Positions 1 to 5,755 of a DNA stretch of 7,687 nt are shown piece after piece. The translations under genes were made by a program, and so were the position numbers. The notes below the pieces were generated by a model that was not told the DNA's origin, made no database searches, and saw only the letters and a program-made list of their open reading frames with translations. The stretch covers positions 1-7,687 of the forward strand of contig JAITWD010000163.1 of the NCBI GenBank assembly GCA_031285465.1, read 5' to 3'. The number at the start of each line of letters is the position of its first letter. Positions within the stretch are counted from its first letter, which is position 1. This stretch comes from Lachnospiraceae bacterium. GTDB lineage: Bacteria > Bacillota > Clostridia > Lachnospirales > Lachnospiraceae.

Positions 1-871
1 TCACCACTACCCCATCCCGTTCGTGAAAACCGGACATTTCGGTTAGCAGAGCATTCAGGGTCTGGTCGCGTTCATCATGACTGGCGCCCGGTTGCTTACT
101 GCGTTTTTTACCGATAGCATCGATCTCATCAATGAAGATAACCGCCTTTGACGACTTTTTCGCGGTCTGAAAGAGTTCTCTGATCCGGCTGGCACCTACC
201 CCCACGTAGGTTTGCATAAAATCCGAGCCACTACAGGCATAGAAAGGCACACCGGCTTCACCAGCAATCGCCTTAGCCATCAGAGTCTTGCCGGTTCCAG
301 GCGGACCATAGAAGAGAATTCCCCGCGGCATCCGCGCACCAATATTGGCATACTTATCAGGATTTTTAATAAAGGCGATCATATCGGCAACCATTGCTTT
401 GGCTTCGGTATTACCGGCCACATCGTCAAGCATCAGATGAAGACGCTCTTCACTCTTTTGGTTGGCATCACGGAGTAAACCAAAGCGGCTCTTTTTATGA
501 TAGAAATAATACACCCCGCCTAATACCGCGACCAGACCAAGTAGTGCCACCGGAGAAGCCGAGGCCGTATCCTCGGCATAGATAAGGGGAATCTGGTGGG
601 ATAGCAGAAAATCCGATAGCTCCGTAGAATCGGGATTGGGCACCTTGTAGGTTTTGGTTGAGCCGGTTAATTCCACCTGTAAAAAATGCTGATTTTCACC
701 GATAGTCACCTGCTTTACCTGGTTGTGCCCGGCATAGGTTATAAATTCATTGTATGAAATGGTTGAAGGAGCGGGCGCATAATTCTGCCAAATAATGCGG
801 GCGATGAAAATGACCAGCAGAGCAGTGAGCAGTCCCAGAGCATATTTGATATGTTTCATTTTAAAGGGCAT
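1..871 (-). CDS. FtsH-type membrane-anchored AAA+ ATPase (probable zinc metalloprotease), 3' part outside window
   Basis: FtsH proteins are membrane-bound hexamers that unfold and degrade membrane and cytosolic proteins using ATP. The 290 visible codons show a first membrane segment (about residues 8-28), an external domain of about 75 residues, a second membrane segment (about 107-124) and then the AAA+ module. Walker A is GPPGTGKT (189-196), the pore loop is YVGVGAS (222-228) and Walker B is VIFIDEID (244-251), followed by HDERDQTLNALLTEMSGF, a typical FtsH stretch. The pore aromatic is Tyr where FtsH usually has Phe. The HEXXH protease site would lie beyond the left edge, so protease activity is inferred from family only. 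I chose ATG 871 because GGTGATCC (881-874) matches the extended anti-Shine-Dalgarno sequence at suitable spacing. In-frame ATGs at 883 and 859 are alternatives. The two-TM plus AAA order argues against a soluble AAA protein. It may be a divergent second FtsH rather than the housekeeping copy. Confidence 0.9.
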   Translation of the reverse strand, partial: MPFKMKHIKYALGLLTALLVIFIARIIWQNYAPAPSTISYNEFITYAGHNQVKQVTIGENQHFLQVELTGSTKTYKVPNPDSTELSDFLLSHQIPLIYAEDTASASPVALLGLVAVLGGVYYFYHKKSRFGLLRDANQKSEERLHLMLDDVAGNTEAKAMVADMIAFIKNPDKYANIGARMPRGILFYGPPGTGKTLMAKAIAGEAGVPFYACSGSDFMQTYVGVGASRIRELFQTAKKSSKAVIFIDEIDAIGKKRSKQPGASHDERDQTLNALLTEMSGFHERDGVVV

Positions 872-873
872 CA

Positions 874-881
874 GGATCACC
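874..881 (-). promoter_or_regulatory. Extended Shine-Dalgarno for the FtsH-type gene
   Basis: GGTGATCC is complementary to the 3' end of 16S rRNA (the part following the GGAGG core). It leaves two bases before ATG 871. If aligned as in AGGAGGTGATCC, the implied core spacing is about 8 nt. This favours 871 over the in-frame ATG at 883, which has no ribosome binding site. Confidence 0.5.
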
Positions 882-888
882 ATCCATT

Positions 889-917
889 TTAATATAATCC
901 AATAATTTTTATGTCAA
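889..917 (-). promoter_or_regulatory. Probable sigma-A promoter of the FtsH-type gene
   Basis: A perfect -35 box TTGACA lies at 917-912. Two overlapping -10 options follow: TATTAA at 894-889 with a 17-bp spacer (4 of 6 matches), or TATATT at 896-891 with a 15-bp spacer (5 of 6). Either predicts transcription starting near 882-885, giving a very short leader that still includes the extended Shine-Dalgarno sequence before ATG 871. Confidence 0.55.
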
Positions 918-1176
918 CCATTATTGTCTTTTAATACTTTAACATTTTTATTCATGAAATACTATGCAAAAAATTTGGTAGATTATTTGGAAAATAATGT
1001 GGTGAAATATAAAGCATCTTGGGAAAATAATGAAGTGAAAAATAAAGTAAATTAATGAAGCAAATATTGTTTTTGATATTGTATGCTGAGAAGTGATGTG
1101 ATAAAATATTTGAGTTCGGATAATGATGAGGCGGTAAATACTTGAGCGACTATTCAACAAAACCAGCAGTCGTCGG

Positions 1177-1193
1177 TATCTGAGGTGCAGATA
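1177..1193. repeat. Short dyad TATCTG-N5-CAGATA upstream of purC
   Basis: TATCTG (1177-1182) and CAGATA (1188-1193) form a perfect 6-bp inverted repeat with a 5-bp centre. It sits where the -35 element should be for the TATAAT at 1207-1212, so it could be a repressor operator. A chance dyad is also possible in AT-rich DNA. Confidence 0.3.
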
Positions 1194-1206
1194 ACATAGT
1201 AAATTA

Positions 1207-1212
1207 TATAAT
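1207..1212 (+). promoter_or_regulatory. Candidate -10 box for the purC-like gene
   Basis: A perfect TATAAT lies here, but the 16-18 bp upstream window contains no good -35 box (GGTGCA or close neighbours). Transcription would start near 1219 and leave a leader of about 90 nt that is very A-rich and apparently unstructured. The missing -35 lowers confidence or implies an activator. Confidence 0.35.
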
Positions 1213-1308
1213 AAGTATGTAATAAAATACAACCGGTATAAAAAAACAAAAAAGACAAAAAAAGTAAAAAGTATACACAAGTATACAAATATAGAAAGGA
1301 AGAATAAG

Positions 1309-1986
1309 ATGAAACACGTATATGAAGGCAAAACCAAAACGGTCTATGCATTAGATAATGGCAATTACCTGTTAAAATTTAAGGATGACGTTACCGGAAC
1401 CGACGGTGTATTTGATCCAGGCGCCAATACGGTGGGATTGACCATCGAAGGGATGGGCCAAGGCGGTCTGCGTCTCACCACCCATTTTTTCAATCTGCTT
1501 AAAGAAAAGGGAGTGAAAACCCACTATATTGCGGCCGATATTGCCAATAATACGATGGAGGTGCTGCCCGCCACATCGTTTGGCAACGGTATTGAGGTTA
1601 TCTGTCGTTTTCGTGCCGTGGGAAGTTTCCTGCGCCGCTACGGACAATATGCAAAGGAAAATCAAGAATTGGATGCCTTCGTTGAGGTTACCCTTAAGGA
1701 CGACGATCGGGATGATCCGCCGATCACTAAGGATGGTCTGGCAGTGCTGGGTATTTTGACCAATGATGAATATGAATCGTTAAAAGAGCAAACCAGGATG
1801 ATCTGTCGCCTGGTAAAGGAAGAACTGGCAAAATATGGCTGTGAACTTTACGATATTAAACTGGAGTTCGGCCGTAATAATGGCGAGGTGATCTTGATCG
1901 ATGAACTTTCCGGCGGCAATATGCGTGTATATAAAGATGGCGCGATCGTGGAGCCGTTAGAGCTGGTAAAAATAGTATTGGGTTAA
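1309..1986 (+). CDS. purC: SAICAR synthetase (PurC), clostridial-type variant
   Basis: PurC joins aspartate to CAIR using ATP to form SAICAR in purine synthesis, in the cytosol. The 225-residue length fits the family. The N-terminal YEGKTKTVY (5-13) carries the nucleotide-site lysines K8 and K10. RFRAVGSFLRR (100-110) corresponds to the VRN-AAGS CAIR-binding segment, and LYDIKLEFG (180-188) matches the family signature with D182, K184 and E186. D198 E199 follow as in classic PurC. The next loop is SGGNMR (201-206), where classic enzymes have SPDxxR: Ser and Arg are kept but Pro-Asp is lost. The start ATG is preceded by AAAGGAAGA at 1294-1302. It is flanked by no other purine gene and ends in its own terminator, so it is monocistronic here. 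The variant loop suggests a separate PurC subgroup. Substrate identity is inferred from family. Confidence 0.87.
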   Translation: MKHVYEGKTKTVYALDNGNYLLKFKDDVTGTDGVFDPGANTVGLTIEGMGQGGLRLTTHFFNLLKEKGVKTHYIAADIANNTMEVLPATSFGNGIEVICRFRAVGSFLRRYGQYAKENQELDAFVEVTLKDDDRDDPPITKDGLAVLGILTNDEYESLKEQTRMICRLVKEELAKYGCELYDIKLEFGRNNGEVILIDELSGGNMRVYKDGAIVEPLELVKIVLG

Positions 1987-2006
1987 TAAAAAAATTATCA
2001 TTTATA

Positions 2007-2049
2007 AAAAAGCCCCCTCCGTTAACTGACTCAACGGAGGGGGCTTTTT
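2007..2049. terminator. Strong bidirectional intrinsic terminator between purC and chitinase
   Basis: A perfect stem pairs GCCCCCTCCGTT (2012-2023) with AACGGAGGGGGC (2033-2044), giving 12 bp around a 9-nt loop. It is flanked by AAAAA (2007-2011) and TTTTT (2045-2049). The U-tract works for the plus-strand purC transcript. The A-tract on the other side becomes a U-tract for the convergent minus-strand chitinase transcript. It lies 20 nt after the purC stop and 22 nt after the chitinase stop. Confidence 0.95.
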
Positions 2050-2071
2050 ATTTATTGGTTACCGGTTCAAT

Positions 2072-4549
2072 TTAGATTGCCCCGATCAATTCCCATGGTC
2101 CCCACTCTTCGGTTCCGGGGATATTATTCTGGGTCCACCATTTTGCTTTGTAGATAAATCCCTGATAAACGACCATGTCGCCCATCACATAGGTTGCGGT
2201 GGAGCTCCAGTCGGGATAACCAGGATTCGGTATAACCGGTGTTGATTCTTTAACCACAACGGTACAGCTTACGACGGTGGTTTCGTCGCTGCTATTGGTT
2301 ACCGAGTAGGTCAGGGTGTAGCTTCCGGCCGTGTTGGTATCGACGGTACCGGTTACTTCAATTGAAGCGGTTAAGTCGCCGTCAACGCTATCGGTGGCAG
2401 TAATGCCGGCCATATCGTCAAAGCTATCGCCAACGGTAATCTCACGGTTGGTCACACCATTGATAACCGGTTTGGATACCGGTGCCACTACTGGAGCAGT
2501 AACAGTAACGGTTCTGGTAACGGTAGTGGTCTCATCCATACTGTTGGTGACACTATAGGTAAGCTCATAGGTACCGGCTACAGAGGTATCCACCGTTCCG
2601 GCTACCGTAATATCACTTGTCAGATCACCATCGGTCTCATCGCTTGCAGTAACGCCGTCTAAGGCATCAAAGCTGTCGCCGACGGTAAGCTCTAAGTCGG
2701 TTGCTCCGGTAATAATCGGTATGGTTATCTCCGGATCGTTCACGATGGGAGGATCACTTGGGTTGTTATTTTCTTCGGGGAACTCCTGCCAGGAATACTG
2801 TCCGTTAAGCTGTACGTTCTGGAAACCGCCGGTAAAGCACAGTTTGATCATCCCCTGCATGGTATAGGAACCATTATTAGGCAGAGAGGACCACTCGGGC
2901 ATTTTAAGAACGTAGTGGGTAAAGTCGCCGTTATCGGTTTCCGATTCGATCGTACCACCCCAAGGAGTCTGTAAAATAGCCGACTTAGGGAAATCAAAGG
3001 CAAGGGTATAGCCGCCAGGGATATCGGCGCCGGTCTTGTTGGTAATGGTAAAGGCATAGGTATAATTGGGATGACTGTAATTGCCGGTAAAGTCAAATTC
3101 AAAGTTGGCCTTTTGGTCATCGCTGGGTGAAAGCTCTTGATAAGGGGTTAATGGCGCTGCGGCATCGAACATCTCATCGGCTACCGTGATCAGTGTATCA
3201 CCGGAAACGTATTCATCGGTTGCTTCGTCATAATCAAAGTCACCGCTTAATTCCCAAGTGATAAAACCGCCCAGGCCTTTATCAATAATGTACTCACATT
3301 TTTCTGCCATGGAAGCTTCATCTTCAAAGGTTAGGAAGACTCGTTTAGCTTCATTCCAGACATAGGGTGTCTTGGAGACATCGTCCCAGAAATATTCGTA
3401 TCCCAGTGACGGGTCAGCCAATAGGTTCTTGACGTGATACAGCGGGTTGGTTCCGCTTGGTTGTTCCGGTGCCGGATCGTTCCATACGCCATCGATACCG
3501 TCAGCACCGCCGCCTAATGTGGCCGCTGTGCCCCAAAGTCCGCCAGGCAGGGTACCTTTTGATACATTTTTCCAGCCTCTGGTGTAGAAGGGCACACCGA
3601 TATTGATCTTTTCGGGAGGCAGGACGCCACGGAAATAGCGGTAAGCCCAGTCAATGTTGAGAACCGGCATAACCATCGAAGCGGTTTCGGTGTCGCGCTC
3701 ATCGGGATAAAGAGCTGCCTGCGGACCGACATGACCATTCCATGAACCGTGGTAATCATAGGTCATCATGTTGACATAATCAAGATATTGCGCATATTCG
3801 CCCAGCTGCATTCCACCAAGGATCCAGGAGGAGGCAGGAGCGGCGATGGAAAGAAGATAATGGGTTCCGTCTTCTTCGCCGGCTTCATCAAGCTTTTCGC
3901 GCAGAGTCTTCATCAGGTTAACATAATGCTCGTAGATAACTGCTCTTCTTGGTTCGGATACAGCGACATCAAGCGGATTGCCACTTAACGGGGTGGAAGA
4001 GGGATACTCGAAATCAATGTCCACGCCGTTAAATCCGTACTGACGGATAAAGTCTACACAGCTTTCCGCAAAGGTGGTAATGCTTTGATCGCTATCGGTC
4101 ATCGGGAAAAAGTTACCGGAAGCTGACCAGCCGCCGACCGAGATCAAGGTCTTGGTATCGGGATATTGCTGCTTGTAAGTGGTCAGCATATTAAAATGAC
4201 CCTTATAAGGAAGGGAAGGGTCCTGTCCGGGATAGACCCGTTCGATAGCTGCTTCGCTGTCCATGATCTGGATCTTGTTGTCAGTGCCGACGGCGGCAAA
4301 TGCATAGTTGATGTGGGTTACCTTACCCCACGGCAGATCGTCCACCGAGTAATACTGTCCCAGTTCGTTATCGCGCCATTCACAGAAATAGCCGATAATC
4401 TTTCGCTGCAGAGTCTCGGTCGAACTGGAAGTCGAAGCCGGTGTCGTTGCAGCCATCGCCGACAGGGGGGCGGCGGTCAACAGAAATACTAGGATCAGTG
4501 ACAAAACTTTGAACATTTTCTTTTGGTACTTTCTTACATTTGTTGTCAT
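2072..4549 (-). CDS. Secreted multi-modular GH18 chitinase
   Basis: An 825-residue exported enzyme that hydrolyses beta-1,4 links in chitin by substrate-assisted retaining catalysis. The signal peptide has KYQKK followed by a hydrophobic core (13-28) and probable cleavage after AMA (31-33). The GH18 barrel spans about 49-462: SVGGW (137-141), catalytic DxDxE as D177, D179 and E181 in FNGVDIDFEYP, MTYDYHG (262-268) and a closing W432. FYTRGW (321-326) begins a chitinase insertion domain, which points to subfamily A. Residue 174 is Asn where Asp is usual. A beta-sandwich-like module (about 479-588), possibly CBM2-like, follows. Then come two DUF5011/Ig-like repeats (about 607-686 and 693-768) and a C-terminal CBM5/12 chitin-binding module (about 779-822) with WSSTATYVMGDMV and AKWWTQ. 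The start is set by AAAGGAGA (4564-4557), 7 nt upstream. No LPXTG anchor is seen, so it is probably released. It has its own promoter and terminator. Confidence 0.95.
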   Translation of the reverse strand: MTTNVRKYQKKMFKVLSLILVFLLTAAPLSAMAATTPASTSSSTETLQRKIIGYFCEWRDNELGQYYSVDDLPWGKVTHINYAFAAVGTDNKIQIMDSEAAIERVYPGQDPSLPYKGHFNMLTTYKQQYPDTKTLISVGGWSASGNFFPMTDSDQSITTFAESCVDFIRQYGFNGVDIDFEYPSSTPLSGNPLDVAVSEPRRAVIYEHYVNLMKTLREKLDEAGEEDGTHYLLSIAAPASSWILGGMQLGEYAQYLDYVNMMTYDYHGSWNGHVGPQAALYPDERDTETASMVMPVLNIDWAYRYFRGVLPPEKINIGVPFYTRGWKNVSKGTLPGGLWGTAATLGGGADGIDGVWNDPAPEQPSGTNPLYHVKNLLADPSLGYEYFWDDVSKTPYVWNEAKRVFLTFEDEASMAEKCEYIIDKGLGGFITWELSGDFDYDEATDEYVSGDTLITVADEMFDAAAPLTPYQELSPSDDQKANFEFDFTGNYSHPNYTYAFTITNKTGADIPGGYTLAFDFPKSAILQTPWGGTIESETDNGDFTHYVLKMPEWSSLPNNGSYTMQGMIKLCFTGGFQNVQLNGQYSWQEFPEENNNPSDPPIVNDPEITIPIITGATDLELTVGDSFDALDGVTASDETDGDLTSDITVAGTVDTSVAGTYELTYSVTNSMDETTTVTRTVTVTAPVVAPVSKPVINGVTNREITVGDSFDDMAGITATDSVDGDLTASIEVTGTVDTNTAGSYTLTYSVTNSSDETTVVSCTVVVKESTPVIPNPGYPDWSSTATYVMGDMVVYQGFIYKAKWWTQNNIPGTEEWGPWELIGAI

Positions 4550-4580
4550 TTTCGCATCTCCTTTATGCTATTTTTTGACA

Positions 4581-4595
4581 GACGTCGAGGACGTC
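4581..4595. repeat. Paired GACGTC palindromes in the chitinase 5' leader
   Basis: GACGTC occurs at 4581-4586 and 4590-4595, separated by GAG. Each copy is itself palindromic, so the pair is both a direct and an inverted repeat. In the mRNA it can form a 6-bp, 3-nt-loop hairpin between the predicted transcription start (near 4605) and the ribosome binding site. As DNA it could be an operator just downstream of the promoter. Confidence 0.5.
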
Positions 4596-4611
4596 ATTAA
4601 CGGTTACTTTT

Positions 4612-4640
4612 ATTATCAGCAATCGGAGAATGATTTTCAA
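4612..4640 (-). promoter_or_regulatory. Sigma-A type promoter of the chitinase gene
   Basis: The -35 box TTGAAA (4640-4635) and the -10 box GATAAT (4617-4612) each match 5 of 6 consensus bases and are separated by exactly 17 bp. The predicted start is near 4605, giving a leader of about 55 nt. This makes the chitinase independently transcribed although the permease gene lies upstream on the same strand. Confidence 0.7.
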
Positions 4641-4646
4641 GAGCAA

Positions 4647-4673
4647 TTGCACAGGTGAAAGAATTTTTGCACA
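4647..4673 (-). repeat. Direct repeat TGTGCAA x2 with 20-bp period, upstream of the chitinase -35 box
   Basis: TGTGCAA reads on the minus strand at 4673-4667 and at 4653-4647. With flanks, both copies fit CANNTGTGCAA. The period of 20 bp places them on nearly the same helix face, and the inner copy ends 6 bp before the -35 box. This is the geometry expected for a dimeric transcription activator such as a response regulator or AraC-type protein. No regulator gene is in the window. Confidence 0.45.
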
Positions 4674-4704
4674 ACTGACAGTTTTTTGAAGATTTAAGGG
4701 GATT

Positions 4705-5574
4705 TTAGGTGGTTTTTTTCGGCGATAGGAGGTCATTTACCAATGTACTGCCCAGAATTAAAACACCGCCAATGATTTGAGCGGCCACAAGTGGTTCACT
4801 TAAGAATAATGCGGAAAATAGAATGGCGGTCAGTGGGTCAAAGTAACTGAAAAGGGCGGCAGTCTGACCGCTAAGTCCGTTTAAGCCGGAAAAGTATAGA
4901 TAATAGGCAAGACCGGTATGGACGATCCCTACGATCAGTAGCAAACCAAAGCTTTTTAGCGAGAGGTTGGTTGCAGTGCCGGTGGTAGACAGTACATAGG
5001 GTAATAATGCAATGGTCGATATTCCCAACTGGATAATGGTCCGTTCCATGTTGGTGACGTGACGTAAAAATTTATTGGCAAGAATGATCACAGCGTAAAA
5101 AAAAGCTGCCCCCACTCCATATAAAATCCCCAGCAGGTCATTGGAACCTGGTCCACCCCATCCGGTGATCAGGACGAATCCAACCAGTGTTGTAATAATG
5201 CAAACGATCTTTAAGCGGTTAAGGGTCTCGCCCAGCACCAGTGGCGATAATAACACCACAATAACCGGCGCTAAATAGTAACAAATGGTTGCCGTTGCAA
5301 TCGTAGTATAGCGATAGGACTGAAACAGCAAGATCCAGTTGATACCAATGGAGATACCGGAGATGATCAGGACTATCAAATCAGCCCGGATGTGTTCAAA
5401 TGAAAGCCGTTTGCGCAACAGAAAAAATGCTCCCACTAAAAATAAACATCCAATTGATCCGCGCCCTAAAGCAATCTGAGCGGATGTTAAGGGCAGCAAA
5501 CGCACCAACAGTCCGACACTGCCGAAAATAAGCATTGAAGAAATATATTTTATCCTTGCACCATTCATGTGCAT
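4705..5574 (-). CDS. EamA/DMT-superfamily permease (10-TM metabolite transporter)
   Basis: A 289-residue integral membrane protein of the drug/metabolite transporter superfamily. Members export or import amino acids, nucleosides or related metabolites; the substrate cannot be told from sequence. Ten hydrophobic segments are visible, near residues 11-28, 34-53, 64-84, 92-112, 121-138, 148-168, 180-196, 209-229, 236-256 and 263-283. They form two EamA repeats. The duplication shows in YYLAPVIVVLLSPLVLGE (99-116) against SYFDPLTAILFSALFLSE (243-260). The length is normal for the family and the C-terminus is a short basic tail (PKKTT). ATG 5574 has no ribosome binding site. A perfect extended -10 box ends one base before it, so the real start is probably ATG 5568 (residue 3), possibly on a leaderless message. 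No terminator is seen between this gene and the chitinase, so some read-through is possible. It is divergent from the dipeptidase gene. Confidence 0.93.
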   Translation of the reverse strand: MHMNGARIKYISSMLIFGSVGLLVRLLPLTSAQIALGRGSIGCLFLVGAFFLLRKRLSFEHIRADLIVLIISGISIGINWILLFQSYRYTTIATATICYYLAPVIVVLLSPLVLGETLNRLKIVCIITTLVGFVLITGWGGPGSNDLLGILYGVGAAFFYAVIILANKFLRHVTNMERTIIQLGISTIALLPYVLSTTGTATNLSLKSFGLLLIVGIVHTGLAYYLYFSGLNGLSGQTAALFSYFDPLTAILFSALFLSEPLVAAQIIGGVLILGSTLVNDLLSPKKTT

Positions 5575-5602
5575 ATTATATCATGTAATGCGGATTGCTC
5601 AA
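5575..5602 (-). promoter_or_regulatory. Extended -10 promoter abutting the permease start codon
   Basis: TGATATAAT (5583-5575) is a perfect extended -10 element. TTGAGC (5602-5597) is a plausible -35 box, 4 of 6 matches, with a 16-bp spacer. The expected transcription start is near 5568-5569, on or next to the A of the second in-frame ATG. Confidence 0.6.
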
Positions 5603-5626
5603 TCTTTTTATTTGGATAAAACCATA

Positions 5627-5669
5627 AAATCGAAAAATAGTAAATCGAAAAATAGTAGATATAGTAGAT
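5627..5669. repeat. Short AT-rich tandem repeats in the divergent permease/dipeptidase spacer
   Basis: AAATCGAAAAATAGT occurs twice in tandem (5627-5641 and 5642-5656). It overlaps a 9-bp tandem ATAGTAGAT (5652-5660 and 5661-5669). This looks like replication slippage in AT-rich DNA. A regulatory role is possible because it lies between two divergent genes, but nothing else supports one. No convincing promoter for the dipeptidase gene was found here: TAAAAT at 5688-5693 lacks a good -35 box. Confidence 0.6.
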
Positions 5670-5755
5670 AAGGTAATCATGCTTTAGTAAAATATCAGTA
5701 ATCATACCACGCACATTAAAATTGAAATAAAAGCATTAAGGAGAATATTTGGATT

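Larger units (their letters stand above)
884..1308. other. 425-bp AT-rich divergent intergenic region
   Basis: This region separates the minus-strand FtsH-type gene from the plus-strand purC-like gene. I see the FtsH promoter at its left end and a candidate purC promoter with a small dyad at its right end. Between about 920 and 1100 there is only AT-rich sequence without a convincing hairpin, ORF, RNA gene or riboswitch. The open frames on the minus strand here translate to Phe/Ile/Tyr-rich low-complexity sequence, as expected from A-rich DNA read backwards, and are not credible genes. Confidence 0.6.

Noticed and set aside
212..585. Plus-strand frames across the FtsH-type gene
   Set aside because: They are antisense to a clearly conserved AAA+ reading frame and show no recognisable domains or ribosome binding sites.
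948..1337. Minus-strand frame encoding a Phe/Tyr/Ile-rich protein upstream of purC
   Set aside because: It is the reverse of A-rich intergenic DNA, overlaps the purC start, and has no ribosome binding site. The hydrophobic composition follows from base composition.
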